Positions 45,283 through 56,479 of a stretch of DNA of 64,000 bases are shown here, in pieces. Every line of letters begins with the position of its first letter. The first letter of the stretch is position 1. The DNA lies in NCBI GenBank assembly GCA_963662155.1, contig OY759269.1, positions 21,976,378 through 22,040,377 on the forward strand, given 5' to 3'. This stretch comes from Lamellibrachia columna. Its lineage: Eukaryota; Annelida; Polychaeta; Sabellida; Siboglinidae. The notes beneath the pieces are model-generated. The model ran no database searches. It had not been told where the DNA came from and worked only from the letters and a program-made list of their open reading frames with translations. A program made the position numbers and the translations under genes.

Positions 45283-48200
45283 CTGCAACAAAGCCGCCAA
45301 TTGTCATATACTTTTTTAATTCAGTTAAAATCAGATTAAAACTTACCTGGCAATTCACTTTTCGCTCGTAGTCCTCTATGGTTTTAGAATAACTTCACCC
45401 AAAACCAAGCCTACCTAATATCCATTAGGTAGCTCGTTTGTACAAATTGGTTATTTAGTTTAGGTAAAATCATCAGACAAACTGGATCCGGTCAAAATTC
45501 GGTCGGCGAAAAGGGGCGCACGTTGTTCGGTTCTATATACTATCACATACGGCTATTCACACTTGCAAGTAACCAGACCTTACGATCAAATTTAATTCTT
45601 TTAACGATTTCAACATAAGACATAGGCCTAAGTGGCACATGGGAGTTTATCATGTTTAACTTTATGCTGGACTAAAGTTAGGCCGGATAAAGTATGGTAG
45701 CACGTTATACGGCTAGCCGGTCCAACTTCTATTGTCTGAATAACGTAATTGACGAATCCAGAGCCTAACGTCCCAGTCGCAAGCTTCGCCTTAGCATCCA
45801 TGTTTACATATGTACATTACATTACTAGGGCGGCATACATCTGCCAGATCAAACCTTCCCACATACCTTTCTCGTTGAAGCAACATTGCCCATAAAACTA
45901 TGAGCCAAACCACAATGCATTTTTAAATACCATTTTGACTGTTCTGGCAAAAGTTTTAGTATTCCGTCCGTCCGTCTGCTGACAATAATACTTGACGCAG
46001 ATAACAACGTTATGTGTGTTTTCTACTGTTGTTCCGAGTTACATAATCTAATGGGCCCCTTTTGTTGGTTTACCTGAAAATCCTGCGCCGATAACGATGT
46101 TCTTCCAGCGAGGATGGACATCCAGGATGAAGTTTTTATCCGGAGTCAACTGGAGAAAACAGCGAAGAACAACACACAAATTGTGTATATACATAATATA
46201 TAACTGGTGTATAGTTAATGGAGCAGTTGCCATAGTTTCCAACATATAACGTAGTCATTATCCCCCTGGATAACATACGGCTGCCTCGTTCTGGGAATCG
46301 TTAGGTTAAGCATACATATTTAATAAGAAGGATCGAAAATTATATTAATACTTACCGTGTACATACAGTGTTCAACGATGCCGACTTCGGGGATTACTGC
46401 CGGTAGGTGGCGCTGCACGAACCCCTCGATCATCTGCACGATTTGCTGGTCCGCGGGAGACGCAGCATCGCGGAAGTCTGGGTCATCCAAGTCAGGGCCC
46501 CAGTGGCACGCCACCTGGGGATGGATCACTGTTTTACTTCTGGGTTCATGGAATGAATATAGTGCCAGTAATTTTGACGCGATACCCCTTTGGCAATTCT
46601 TTGCTGCCTGTATGTCAAATTATTTTTGAACAGGGACACGGCCAATTTAAGGACTACAACACATACTGTGGCCAGATTAAAATTTCTAGTGGCTGGCTGT
46701 CAACTTATGCGTGTGTCAGTGACTGTAGGATCCCTTGCGCATGAAGACATGATGTAACTGTTTTGGACGCAATTTAATGGGGAGCATCTTGTATGTTGAT
46801 TTTCTGGAGAGAAAAAATTACGTAAGTTGACGAATTTTATCCACCAAGTTAATGAAATAATAAATATTTACAGTTTAAAAATATAAATTTGTGAACAGCT
46901 TTAAAAATACTAACATGGTCGACAATGGGAAAATAAATATTGACCCGTCCCCAGGTGAACAGAGCGGGACCGTGTCAAACCACCAAGAAAACTACAAGTT
47001 AGAGGGAGTGAGGCAACTGACACGTACACGGTGCTCAGGTGTTGATTGTACGTTCAGTCACAGTGATCCGACACTTATTATAATTCAATAATTTAAACAC
47101 ACAACATATGTACATATATAACAGGGGTGTGCGCAATACTGCAACTACTTCCGACGCTTTTTAAAAGTATTTCAATAGGATATTGCGATTTTAAGAAACA
47201 CGTTTTAAAAGTATCACAAAGTAAAGTATTAAAAATACTTCCAATATTGTATTGAGCATTTCAAAAAGTATTGCAAATACTTATATGATTACTCACATGC
47301 ATAGATGCACATAGAATAATAGACACGCGTAGAAAACAATCAGAATGTTATATGTGCATTTTGATCGAATTAATGTATTTTGATAGTGTTGATGCCAATT
47401 AAGTGATGTATATTTATATATTATCTAGTTAAGCAAACTGATAAAAGAAGTTAGACTCATTAGATGATATAGAATGTGGACAAAAGTAATTACTGTGTTA
47501 GAACCCGAAGATCCAGGCAAGTAGATTACATGATAAGAAATGTGGATTGCTGGAAATAACTGCCAGTTCCAAGTATATATTTAGCATGATATGATCACCT
47601 ACTTTGACTTGGTTGGGATATTCAACACAGGGGAAGCCGTAGATGTGATCGAGAGTGTCTGAGTTGCCGTGGAGGTATATGAAGCAAGGCATCCCGTTGT
47701 CCACGGTGTGGATGTTCTCTCGTTGCTTCAGATAGCCCACTCGCGTGTGGATCACCTACAAACACTGGGGCAACGTATCGTCGTCGTTCCATCAGCCGTT
47801 GTCGTCTACAACTTGTTGATGCCCCAGACAATAAGCACGCACACATACATACGACTGAATGATGATTTGGTGAGCTCTGCTCGGCCATTGATCGGGGAGG
47901 GGGGGATGTAATTATCGAGCGTTGTGTGGGTTCGGACCAGCGTTACGGCACGTTACTTTGGGGTGAGCGTATCAAATTTCCGAGACAGAGGTGTTACATA
48001 CTTTTTGAATGGCCTCTTACAGTTCAAAACATACATTGTTGGTTCAGAATTCTACCTGAAGGGGGAGTCGCAGTCCTAGTGACTGGGTGAGCTTAGCTGT
48101 CCATGCCCCGGCTGTGATGACGATGCGTTTGGCGGTATATTCTCGCTTCGAGGTCTTCACGGTCACAACGTCGCCTGGAATCACGCTTTGGACAATTTCT

Positions 48201-51200
48201 TCGTCCCTTAATGTTCCGCCATTTTTCCTGAAAGCAGTCTGCCAACAAAACAGCACTCAGTTAGTTTGAAGACTAAATTAATTTCATTGATATCCTCATC
48301 TCTGTTATAATAATGATTACATTATTTATTTGTTTTGGATACGTCGAGATGTGTGTGCGTGCATGCGTGCGTGCGTGCGTGCGTGCGTGCGTGTGCCCCC
48401 ACCTTGCCCCAGTTCAGTCATGTATAAATGAGTACCTAGCAAAAGACATAGTTGTCAACCCCCGAACGGGGGGGGGGGGTTCTTAGGCATGAAAAAATCC
48501 CAACTTGGGTGCAGGGGTCGCAAGCCGCGATTTCTCCCAGCCCATCGACTTCAGTGAATTTCAAGAGCATTTGGAGACCTCTGAAGACACTGTTTATTCC
48601 AAAGGTAAAGTACAGCTCATATTCAGCACGTGCTTACACTGCTTTCCAACAGGAAATAGCATTGGTTGATGCCCAGGTGTTGACTTATCACTGACTGCTG
48701 ATCGGTAAAAAGCGGATATTACCAGTAATATTAACTGAGGCCTTTTCTTGCGACACACGCACACAACCATCACCACCACCACACCACCACCACCACCACC
48801 ACCACCACCACCACCACCACCACCACCACCACCACCACCACCACCACCACCACACCACCACACCACCACACCACCCCCACCACACCACCACCACACCACC
48901 ATCACCACACCACCACACCACCACACCACCACCACACCACCACCACCACCACCAAGTGTAAAGCACTCTGAACAGTCGTAAGGACGGGATACTGCGATAT
49001 ATATTTTGTTTTCTTAACATTTTCATCTGCATAAACTAATTTACGTACCTGGTACGAAAGTATTGCACGGTCCGCCCTGATCAGACCCGCTTCTACGTCG
49101 TAGATCCCCGCATGACGCGAGTCAAAGCGAAACATAGGGAACTTCTCTCGAAGTTCAGTTGCACTGTGGCGCCGGTATGGGGCGTTGACTGATGTTAAAG
49201 AGCGCTCCACCTGACGGAGGTCGTCCATAGCAGCATTGCCAAACACCAATAGTCCGGTCTGTCTATAAACGACGACGTACGTTTGAGTTCATTCACGTAT
49301 TTTTCATCCGCACGGACAAAAGGTACTTCTTAAATTAATTTTCCCGCTCGTCTCGTTTTAGCAACATCTCGCGAGAGTCAAGCCTATAAACTTACTACGC
49401 ACTACGACATGCTAGCTCTAGTATCCACTACGACACGCCAGTTCTAGTATCCACTACGACACGCCAGCTCTAGTATCCACTACGACACGCTAGCTCTAGT
49501 ATCCACTACGACACGCCAGCTCTAGTATCCACTACGACACGCTAGCTCTAGTATCCACTACGACATTTTAGCTCTAGTGTCCACTACGACATGCTAGCTC
49601 TAGTATTCACTACGACACGCTAGCTCTAGTATCCACTACGACATGCTAGCTCTAGTACCCGATATGACATGCTAGCTCTAGTATCCACTACGGCATTTTA
49701 GCTCTAGTATCCATTGCGACATGCTAGCTCTAGTATCCACTACGACATGCCAGCTCTAGTATCCACTACGACATGCTAGCTCTAGTATCAACTACGACAT
49801 GCTAGCTCTAGTATCCACTACGACATGCTAGCTCTAGTACCCGATATAACATGCTAGCTCTAGTATCCACTACGGCATTTTAGCTCTAGTATCCATTGCG
49901 ACATGCTAGCTCTAGTATCCACTACGACATGCCAGCTCTTGTATCCACTATGACATGCTAGCTCTAGTATCCACTACGGCATGTTAGCTCTAACATCCAC
50001 TACGGCATGTTAGCTGTAGTGTCCACTACGACATGTTAGCTCTAGTATCCACTACGACATGTTAGCTCTAGCATCCACTACGACATGTTAGCTCTAGTAT
50101 TCACTACGACACGCCAGCTCGTTCATGCAAGTGTGTTATTTAGTTTTGATGAAACCAGATAGAATTACACACATCTTTCTGTTGCTCAAGTGATATCTTC
50201 CAATGCTAATTAAGTCCAAATAGTTTTATTTTTTTATTGAAATATCAGTAACAATAATTAGGGCCAATCCTAATATTTTATCCGACATTTAAATCTAGGT
50301 AGGGTCGGGTTACCACAAGAAACACACTTATTTCCTAGGCCCAATACTAGTAGTAGTGTGCCTATTAATGTACAGCCCCAAATACTTCACCAAATAAAGG
50401 CAATCAGGACCTATTGCTTTTTTAAATCTGGTAAAATCCCATGGTTCTCAGAACCATCAGTTCAATGAGCCCTGCCCTCAAGTGTTGTGATTCAAAACAT
50501 TGGGTTACCAATATGCTTTTTAGGTGATGGCTGGATGGACAGTCCTTGGTATTGTGCAAAATATTGCACATATACGGAGGGATCACTGATACATTGTACA
50601 GACAATCTGAAGTGTGTTGTGGGTGTTTGTGGGATTCTCTAGTTTCTAGCACCACATGGTCTGCATTGTGCCTAAAAGTGGCTATAAAAATGCATTTTAT
50701 TTCTTGTTATGAATTTAGGAAGACTAAACCGTGCAGGAGAAGCAGAAGTCAAGGCACCCATAGAACAGTCACTGGACATCTGGCACGTTGCCAAGAATCT
50801 TGCCAAGAAAATTGCCAAGGTAGTTTTGTTTGTTATGTGTTGTACTTTTCTTTTGTGTTTGAGATGTTTCGTAAGATCTGATCTTGATAACAACAAATTT
50901 ACACAGAATAAAAGAATCAGCCAACTATCGACGATAGTTACACGGTTCCTCATTTGTCGGGCAACACTGTGTCACGCGATAACGCTATATTAACTTGTGT
51001 TTGCGTTTAGACGAACAATATGATTTAGGTTTTGATGAAAGGTCACGACGGGTTCACCTGTGTATCGATGATTTGCCACTCCTTCACAATCGGGGTCAAC
51101 TGTATAGTCCTAATTCTCCTCGACAAAAGCGTTCCGCAAATCGGTCTCCTTTACTGACCTTGCGGCTTCACAACCGATTTTTGCAATGCGATATCGCACG

Positions 51201-54200
51201 ACAGCGTGTCGACAAATTGGAAACATTCGCTCAAATAAACAGGCGTTTAGCTTTCCAGCATATCGATTTACGAGAATACAAACTTTATTAATTCTGTGTG
51301 CGTCTCTTTCTCAAGTTGCGACCAGCTTTCAAAGGCTTCGACCATCATTTTTGCGTAGTATGGTTCCGGATACGCCTTACGTATGATGCGGCTCTGTCCG
51401 TGAGAACTGCCCCTTGAGTGTGGTAGGGCGAACTAAAACAATCACAGCAAAAGTGGCTTTCAATTACCTAAACCAAATTTCCTACTGAAAGCGTCAGTTT
51501 AACATTCATTGAGAACTTATCCACACGTTTATGTTTCCTTGATACGAAGACATGTTACGATTAGCGTCGAATACCGATGTATTTTCAAAAAAAAAAACAT
51601 CGTCAACTTTCCGATCAGCTTTACGTTATGCCACCGGGCAAACAGAAAGTCGCCCCGGGGATGTACCCGGGGATGTACCCGGGAATGTACCCGGGGATGT
51701 ACCCGGGGATGTATCCGGGGATGTACCCGGGGATGTACCCGGGAATATATCCGGGGATGTACCCGGGGATGTAATTCGATGTTTCACGTGGGGTGTCGGG
51801 GGTCCGAGGCCAAATTACGCTGGTTTCATGTAGTGTCATACCTCGATGTTTAGGAAAAACATCATACAAATAGAATGCCTTAATGAATAGGATACATCAT
51901 TTTGTACCCATTGAGTCAAAATCTTGGTCAAATAGTGAAGGCCAGTTTACACGGGCGATTTATGCCCAAATTGGTTGGGCGACGCCGTTTCGTATGACAT
52001 TGCGCAACTAAATTATGTGTGCGTTTAGACGAACGACGTGTCTAGATATTGCGACTTTGATTTTGACTCGCGCCACCCCGATTTGAGCTTTGATGAAAGG
52101 TAACAATAAGTGCACCTGCTGTCGGTTGCTCATTGGCCACTGCCTCGAAATCGCCGCCGACTCTCGGTCAAATTGGACCTATCCCCAATTTCACCTACAC
52201 AATCATAGCCACGTTAATCGGTCTCGTTAATCGGTCTCGCGAAGGAGTTTACACGACCGATTCTTGCACCGCAATACTGCGCGACTTCGTACCCTCCGAC
52301 CAATTGGGCATTTAATTGATCGAGTAAACCAACCATAAGTTTAGTCTCACAAACAAATAAACGAGACGTTTGAGGTGAACGAATGAAGTATGATACAGTT
52401 GCGAGTTGCGGAGGCGTCAATATAGGGCCTACTGTGTTAGTTTATCACAATATAGGGCCTACTGTGTTAGTTTATCACAATATAGGGCCTACTGTGTTAG
52501 TTTATCACAATATAGGGCCTACTGTGTTAGTTTATCACAATATAGGGCCTACTGTGTTGGTTGATCACAATATAGGGCCTACTGTGTTAGTTTATCACAA
52601 TATAGGGCCTACTGTGTTAGTTTATCACAATATAGGGCCTACTGTGTTAGTTTATCACAATATAGGGCCTACTGTGTTGGTTGATCACAATATAGGGCCT
52701 ACTGTGTTAGTTTATCACAATATAGGGCCTACTGTGTTGGTTGATCACAATATAGGGCCTAGTGTGTTGGTTGATCACAATATAGGGCCTACTGTGTTGG
52801 TTGATCACAATATAGGGCCTACTGTGTTGGTTGATCACAATATAGGGCCTACTGTGTTAGTTTATCACAATATAGGGCCTACTGTGTTATTTTATCACAA
52901 TATAGGGCCTACTGTGTTGGTTGATCACAATATAGGGTCTATTGTGTTGGTTGTTCACAAGTGAATCTACTCGAAAACAACTGTCCAAACCAGTTGAAAC
53001 TGATATCTCGGTTAATACGTGTTAATCATTTACACCGTCCGCATAGATCTACGCCAGTACTTTGTCTACGTCTTCCACACACTCCCCGGAAGTGATGTCA
53101 CTCAGCAGATCACCACTGTCACAACTTGATCATAAATTCAAAACGAACGGTTGCGGAATGGTATAGAATGGTTGGGTGACGTCATTGTTGTTTACGACTC
53201 GTTACGTCATTGCAACAGGCAACTGGGTAGCGTAACGTAGTTTCAAACAAAAAACAAACGTTACTATGTTTCTTGACACATTTCAAATACAGACACTATC
53301 CACAATGGTATGCCATTCTTGACAAAACTTAGGAGTTTACCAAATGAAATAAAGATGTGTAAAATCTGCACATCAAGTCAAGTCAAGTTTATTCTCTAAT
53401 ACCATACAATGGTGTATGAGATACAAATTCAAGCTGTGGCAGTGGTAAAATGGTTAATGACGTCATTGGCGGGGCATCGTTCAGCCACGATTACTCGATA
53501 TTACGTCATTTTACGTAATTAGACACGTAGACACGTGGCAGGCTGATCACCTCACGTAAACGGCACACAATGTATCCTAGCGATAAACTGTCACCCAATA
53601 TGACAGTAAACAGGATATGTATTATATTTCTACATAAATTTACCGCAGGATATGTATTATATTTCTATATAAATTTATCGTAGTCGACTCCTGTGACATG
53701 TTCGTATATGACGATGTTTAGTGTGATACATTGCTAGATAATTAGGTTGAGTTTCAACGAGTAACTGTTGCCGAGTTAGGGCCCATCTAAACAAACTGTT
53801 GCCGAGTTAGGGCCCATCTAAACAAAAATATGCTTAATACTAAACGAAATTGGTCTGAGCTGTTTCATTGGGGTAGCAGCTGTTTCACTGGGGTAGCAGC
53901 TGTTTCACTGGGGGCTGCAGCTGTTTCATTGGGGTAGCAGTTGTTTCACTGGGGTAGCAGCTGTTTCACTGGGGTAGCAGCTGTTTCACTCGGGGCTGCA
54001 GCTGTTTCATTGGGGTAGCAGCTGTTTCACTGGGGTCTGCAGCTGTTTCACTGGGGGTCTGCAGCTCTTTCACTGGGGGTCAGCAGCTCTTTCACTGGGG
54101 TCAACAGCTGCTTCACTGGGGGGGGGGGTCAGCAGCTGTTTCACTGGGGTAGCAACTGTTTCACTGGGGGTAGCAGTTGGTTCAGTGCGGGGTAGCAGCT

Positions 54201-55459
54201 GTTTCACTGGGGGTCAGCAGCTGTTTTTCTGGGAGTAGCAGCTGTTTCACTGGGGGTCAGCAGCTGTTTCACTGGGGGTCAGCAGCTGTTTCACTGGGGG
54301 TCAGCAGCTGTTTCACTGGGAGAAGCAGCTGTTTCACTGGGGGTAGCAGCTGTTTTGCTGGTAGTAGCAGCTGTTTCTCTGGGGGTAGCAGCTGTTTTAC
54401 TGGGGGTAGCAGCTGTTTTACTGGGGGGGTTAGCTCCCTTTTGTGTCATGCATTGGTGTATGTCCCCAAAACATCGTTTATTTTCCAATTACAGTTATTT
54501 TTTGGGCAGGGATAATGTCTGGGTACTTAGGTAGGGTATTGTATTTGTTTAATTATAACTGTAATAAAAACAGTTACATTCAATGTTTGTCAATGAGAAA
54601 TTACATGCTGATAGCTAGACCCTACGCAGTCATATATTTTAAATACGCTACATTTTGTTGCGATACAGGAAATTGTTGGCAATATTACGATGATGTGAAC
54701 GAGATAGCAATTTCTTCCTTGCCATTTTCAAAAACGTTAACGGCTGAGATTTCTGGTAGGTAGGTACGCCATATATTGTTGTTGCTCTCCTCTTTATTCC
54801 TGAATTCCGGGGTGAGACTGGCATCGATATTCTCCCTCCCTCCCTCCCTCCCTCCCTCCCTCCCTCCCTCCCTCCCTCCCTCCCGACAGATTGTGCAACG
54901 TGTGTGTGTGCGTGCGTTCGTGCGTTCGTGCGTGCGTGCGTGCGTGTGTTTGTGAAATCAATATTTATTAATATTACCATTATTATACCTATAATTATTA
55001 TTATAATTTTAATTAGTATGTAGAGCAGTGTCTTTTTCGAAACGATCGGAAACAAATCACCCGAAGGACAACTTCAAAGCGCGCTTATGTTATAAGTGTT
55101 TCAAATTGCACCAAGTAGCATGCGTAGTTAATTAGAAGCAAGTTGAAAGTCGGCAAAATCACAACGGATCCTCGTCAATCTGAATTAGCGGCGCCGTCTG
55201 TTGACACCACTGCCGCAGGTTCTCACATTACAGGCGCCCTTGTTGCAACCAATAGATATCGCCTGCAATCGAGTATTCTAAACTCGTACACCAAAATAGA
55301 GGCGTTGTTATGCATTACACACGCCGTCCAACACGACCCCACCTGGTCCAGTAGGAGGGTCGAACATCCTCGCCGCGACAGACTGTAGGCAGTGGCAGAC
55401 CCGACGATTCCAGCTCCGATAACGATACAGTTATACTGCGCCATTTCTCCGTTCGACAT
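45149..55459 (-). CDS. Peroxisomal sarcosine oxidase (PIPOX)
   Basis: FAD-dependent oxidase of sarcosine and pipecolate in peroxisomes. Exons on the minus strand: 55459-55343, 49262-49049, 48238-48056, 47755-47603, 46514-46356, 46149-46074 and 45282-45149 (TAG). The FAD-binding Rossmann motif is residues 15-20 (GAGIVG). HCMYT carries the cysteine that binds FAD covalently in this family. Near the end, [20 protein letters not shown] is almost identical to vertebrate PIPOX. The protein ends ARL, a peroxisomal PTS1 signal. Exon phases agree except that exon 1 ends in phase 0 and the next found exon starts in phase 2: an exon of about 50 codons (the 'GSSHG.SR' region) is missing. Without it the gene could not make a normal enzyme. 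Confidence 0.9.
46074..46149 (-). CDS. PIPOX exon 7
   Basis: Acceptor 'tttctccag', donor 'ttcag|gtaaac', phase 0/1. [19 protein letters not shown] and IGAGFS. Confidence 0.9.
46255..46310. repeat. Solo end of the 57.6-kb palindromic element
   Basis: 'cggctgcctcgttctgggaa' and 'taggttaagcatac' match, with a few changes, one arm of the MITE at 57592-57813. Lies in a PIPOX intron. Confidence 0.6.
46356..46514 (-). CDS. PIPOX exon 6, covalent-FAD cysteine
   Basis: Acceptor 'atccccag', donor 'cacg|gtaagt', 53 codons, phase 0/0. Ends [10 protein letters not shown], which holds the flavin-attachment cysteine. Confidence 0.9.
47120..47290. repeat. AT-rich block with hAT-like end, uncertain
   Basis: Starts 'caggggtgtgcgcaatact', a hAT-like terminus, followed by repeated 'agtatt' motifs and ending near 'agtattgcaaatact'. 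No transposase. Confidence 0.25.
47603..47755 (-). CDS. PIPOX exon 5
   Basis: Acceptor 'ttgtag', donor 'tcaaa|gtaggt', 51 codons, phase 0/0. Contains [12 protein letters not shown] and [16 protein letters not shown], as in 'FPCFLWL' and 'HHIYGLP..EYPG.MK' of vertebrates. Confidence 0.9.
48056..48238 (-). CDS. PIPOX exon 4
   Basis: Acceptor 'gttggcag', donor 'ttcag|gtagaa', 61 codons, phase 0/0. Contains [19 protein letters not shown], matching the family's 'LVITAGPWT'. Confidence 0.9.
48355..48395. repeat. (TGCG)n microsatellite
   Basis: About 40 bp of TGCG repeats inside a PIPOX intron. Confidence 0.9.
48404..48470 (+). repeat. SINE fragment (5' part)
   Basis: 'gttcagtcatgtataaatga' and 'gtacctagc' match the body of the SINE at 11515-11775. 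Confidence 0.5.
48605..48692. repeat. Dispersed repeat shared with 59041-59120
   Basis: 'cacgtgcttacactgctttc' and 'caacaggaaatagcattggt' recur with few changes at 59060-59115. Confidence 0.6.
48758..48955. repeat. (ACC)n microsatellite
   Basis: About 200 bp of ACC/CACACC repeats. The glycine- and tryptophan-rich minus-strand frames here are artefacts of the repeat. Confidence 0.95.
48953..49005 (+). repeat. SINE fragment (3' tail)
   Basis: 'agtgtaaagcactctgaaca' followed by 'tactgcgatatat' matches the tail of the SINE at 11515-11775. Confidence 0.55.
49049..49262 (-). CDS. PIPOX exon 3 (second found)
   Basis: Acceptor 'tttatag', donor 'taccag|gtacgt', phase 2/0. Encodes [19 protein letters not shown] and [12 protein letters not shown] through to DRAILSYQ. 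Confidence 0.88.
49395..50120. repeat. 26-bp minisatellite in PIPOX intron, about 28 units
   Basis: Unit 'actacgacatgctagctcta' plus 'gtatcc', with recurring variants (cgcc, tttta, ttgcg). It begins about 130 bp upstream (gene sense) of PIPOX exon 3. Confidence 0.93.
50709..50822 (+). pseudogene. Transposase-like fragment (WHVAK motif)
   Basis: An open segment with [20 protein letters not shown] runs up to a donor-like 'gccaag|gtagtt'. The 'D.WHVAK....KKI' pattern recalls a family of transposon-derived proteins common in aquatic invertebrates. It is short, isolated and antisense inside a PIPOX intron, so probably a relic. Confidence 0.35.
50985..51260. repeat. Dispersed repeat family D, divergent copy
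   Basis: Shares 'ttgtgtttgcgtttagacga', 'tttgatgaaaggtcacga' and 'gcaaatcggtctcc' with the copies at 43005 and 51940. Confidence 0.5.
51655..51775. repeat. 12-bp minisatellite, about 10 units
   Basis: Tandem 'ccggggatgtac'. It reads as a PGMY repeat forward and a PGYI repeat in reverse, with no sign of a gene. Confidence 0.92.
51940..52320. repeat. Dispersed repeat family D, copy 2
   Basis: 'gccagtttacacgggcgatt' at the left and 'gaaggagtttacacgaccga' at the right frame a block homologous to 43005-43400. Candidate non-autonomous DNA transposon. Confidence 0.6.
52410..52965. repeat. 30-bp minisatellite, about 18 units
   Basis: Near-perfect tandem 'cacaatatagggcctactgt' plus 'gttagtttat'. 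Two alternating variants, 'tagtttat' and 'tggttgat', are scattered along it. A 193-codon frame from ATG 52383 encodes an [10 protein letters not shown] decapeptide repeat. I see no splice or family support for a gene. Confidence 0.93.
53375..53440. mobile_element. LINE/SINE 3' end fragment
   Basis: 'aagtcaagtttattctctaa' followed by 'accatacaatggtgtatgag' resembles the reverse complement of an AATAAA-bearing retroelement tail. No coding part adjoins it. Confidence 0.4.
53765..53830. repeat. 33-bp tandem duplication
   Basis: 'aactgttgccgagttagggc' followed by 'ccatctaaacaaa' occurs twice in a row. Confidence 0.9.
53862..54440. repeat. 21-24-bp minisatellite, about 26 units
   Basis: Unit built on 'agcagctgtttcactggggg' with variable G-run length and 'tagc/tcagc/ctgc' joints. 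Unequal unit lengths rotate the frame, so local open frames mean nothing. Confidence 0.92.
54832..54884. repeat. (CCCT)n microsatellite
   Basis: About 50 bp of CCCT followed by a TGCG tract to 54950. Confidence 0.95.
55343..55459 (-). CDS. PIPOX exon 1
   Basis: ATG at 55459, 39 codons, donor 'gaccag|gtgggg', phase 0. [20 protein letters not shown] begins the FAD-binding fold. Confidence 0.9.
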
Positions 55460-55919
55460 ACACTGTTCACGTGATAATTGTCACTCTCTTGACCTTCGAT
55501 CGTTGAACATTGTGTAGCAAACCGGGGCGTGTTGACGCATGGGGCGGGTTGAATTGTGCGATTACGAACGACACTAGAACATCGCAGCCACACAGACGAA
55601 GCCACTCAAAAGTTATTACGGTTTTTCACTTTTTCATTACGTTGAGTAAGGCCTAATAAACTTGATCAGCGTCTTCTACACCATGGGTTCTTACTGATCG
55701 TGTACTTCGTAGACAACATGATACAGTTATAACCAAACCCTACTACCCCGCATATTTTGTGAGTGTGCGTGTGCGTGTGTGTTATGCAAAAAATGGCCGA
55801 CCAGGTCGGAGCAGGTTGGCGCATTTTTGTCGGGGCGGGTTGGCGCGTGCGTCATCATAGGGAAACATCGAAGTCACGCAAGATGTCGCCCTAGTCGGTA
55901 ATGAACCCTAACTTTAAAT

Positions 55920-56008
55920 ACGCGTATTTAAATAATTATAGGCACGCCTTTAATTAATTAGTACGCGTATTTAAATAATTAAAGGCACGCCTTTAATTAA
56001 TTAAGTAC
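55920..56008. repeat. 44-bp tandem duplication
   Basis: 'tacgcgtatttaaataatta' followed by 'ggcacgcctttaattaatta' occurs twice. Confidence 0.9.
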
Positions 56009-56479
56009 CCATATGCAACATGCCTTGGGTTGAATTAAATAGCATAAATACTACAACAGTTGGGAAATCGCTTAATATGTCTATTAATGCATGATGGAAT
56101 AGGGAACATATGTATGTCAAGTGGACGTACCCTATCTACGTTACCTTAAGAAAAAATGTAACTTAAATTTAATTTAAGTGAAAATTATGCTAACCCTCCC
56201 CGGTCTTCCACTGTTCTGTTTGTTTTACTCGATTGCAGGCGATATATATATGGGTTGCAACAAGGGTGTCTGTAATATGAACATAAATTGGTGCTTTTAC
56301 TCAATAGTTTTAATTTAATTAATTGATTTATTTATATAAAAAAAAATTATTATTATTATTGTAATGACACGTTTTACGTAGGTATTTATTTATGTTTTAT
56401 TTCGTTTATATATTGTTTTGACGTGTATATTTTGTCTTCGTTATATAACTGTGTATGTAAGAGTGGTATGTATGTGATT

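Noticed and set aside
48594..48981. Gly/Trp/Pro-rich open frames around (ACC)n
   Set aside because: Artefacts of a trinucleotide microsatellite.
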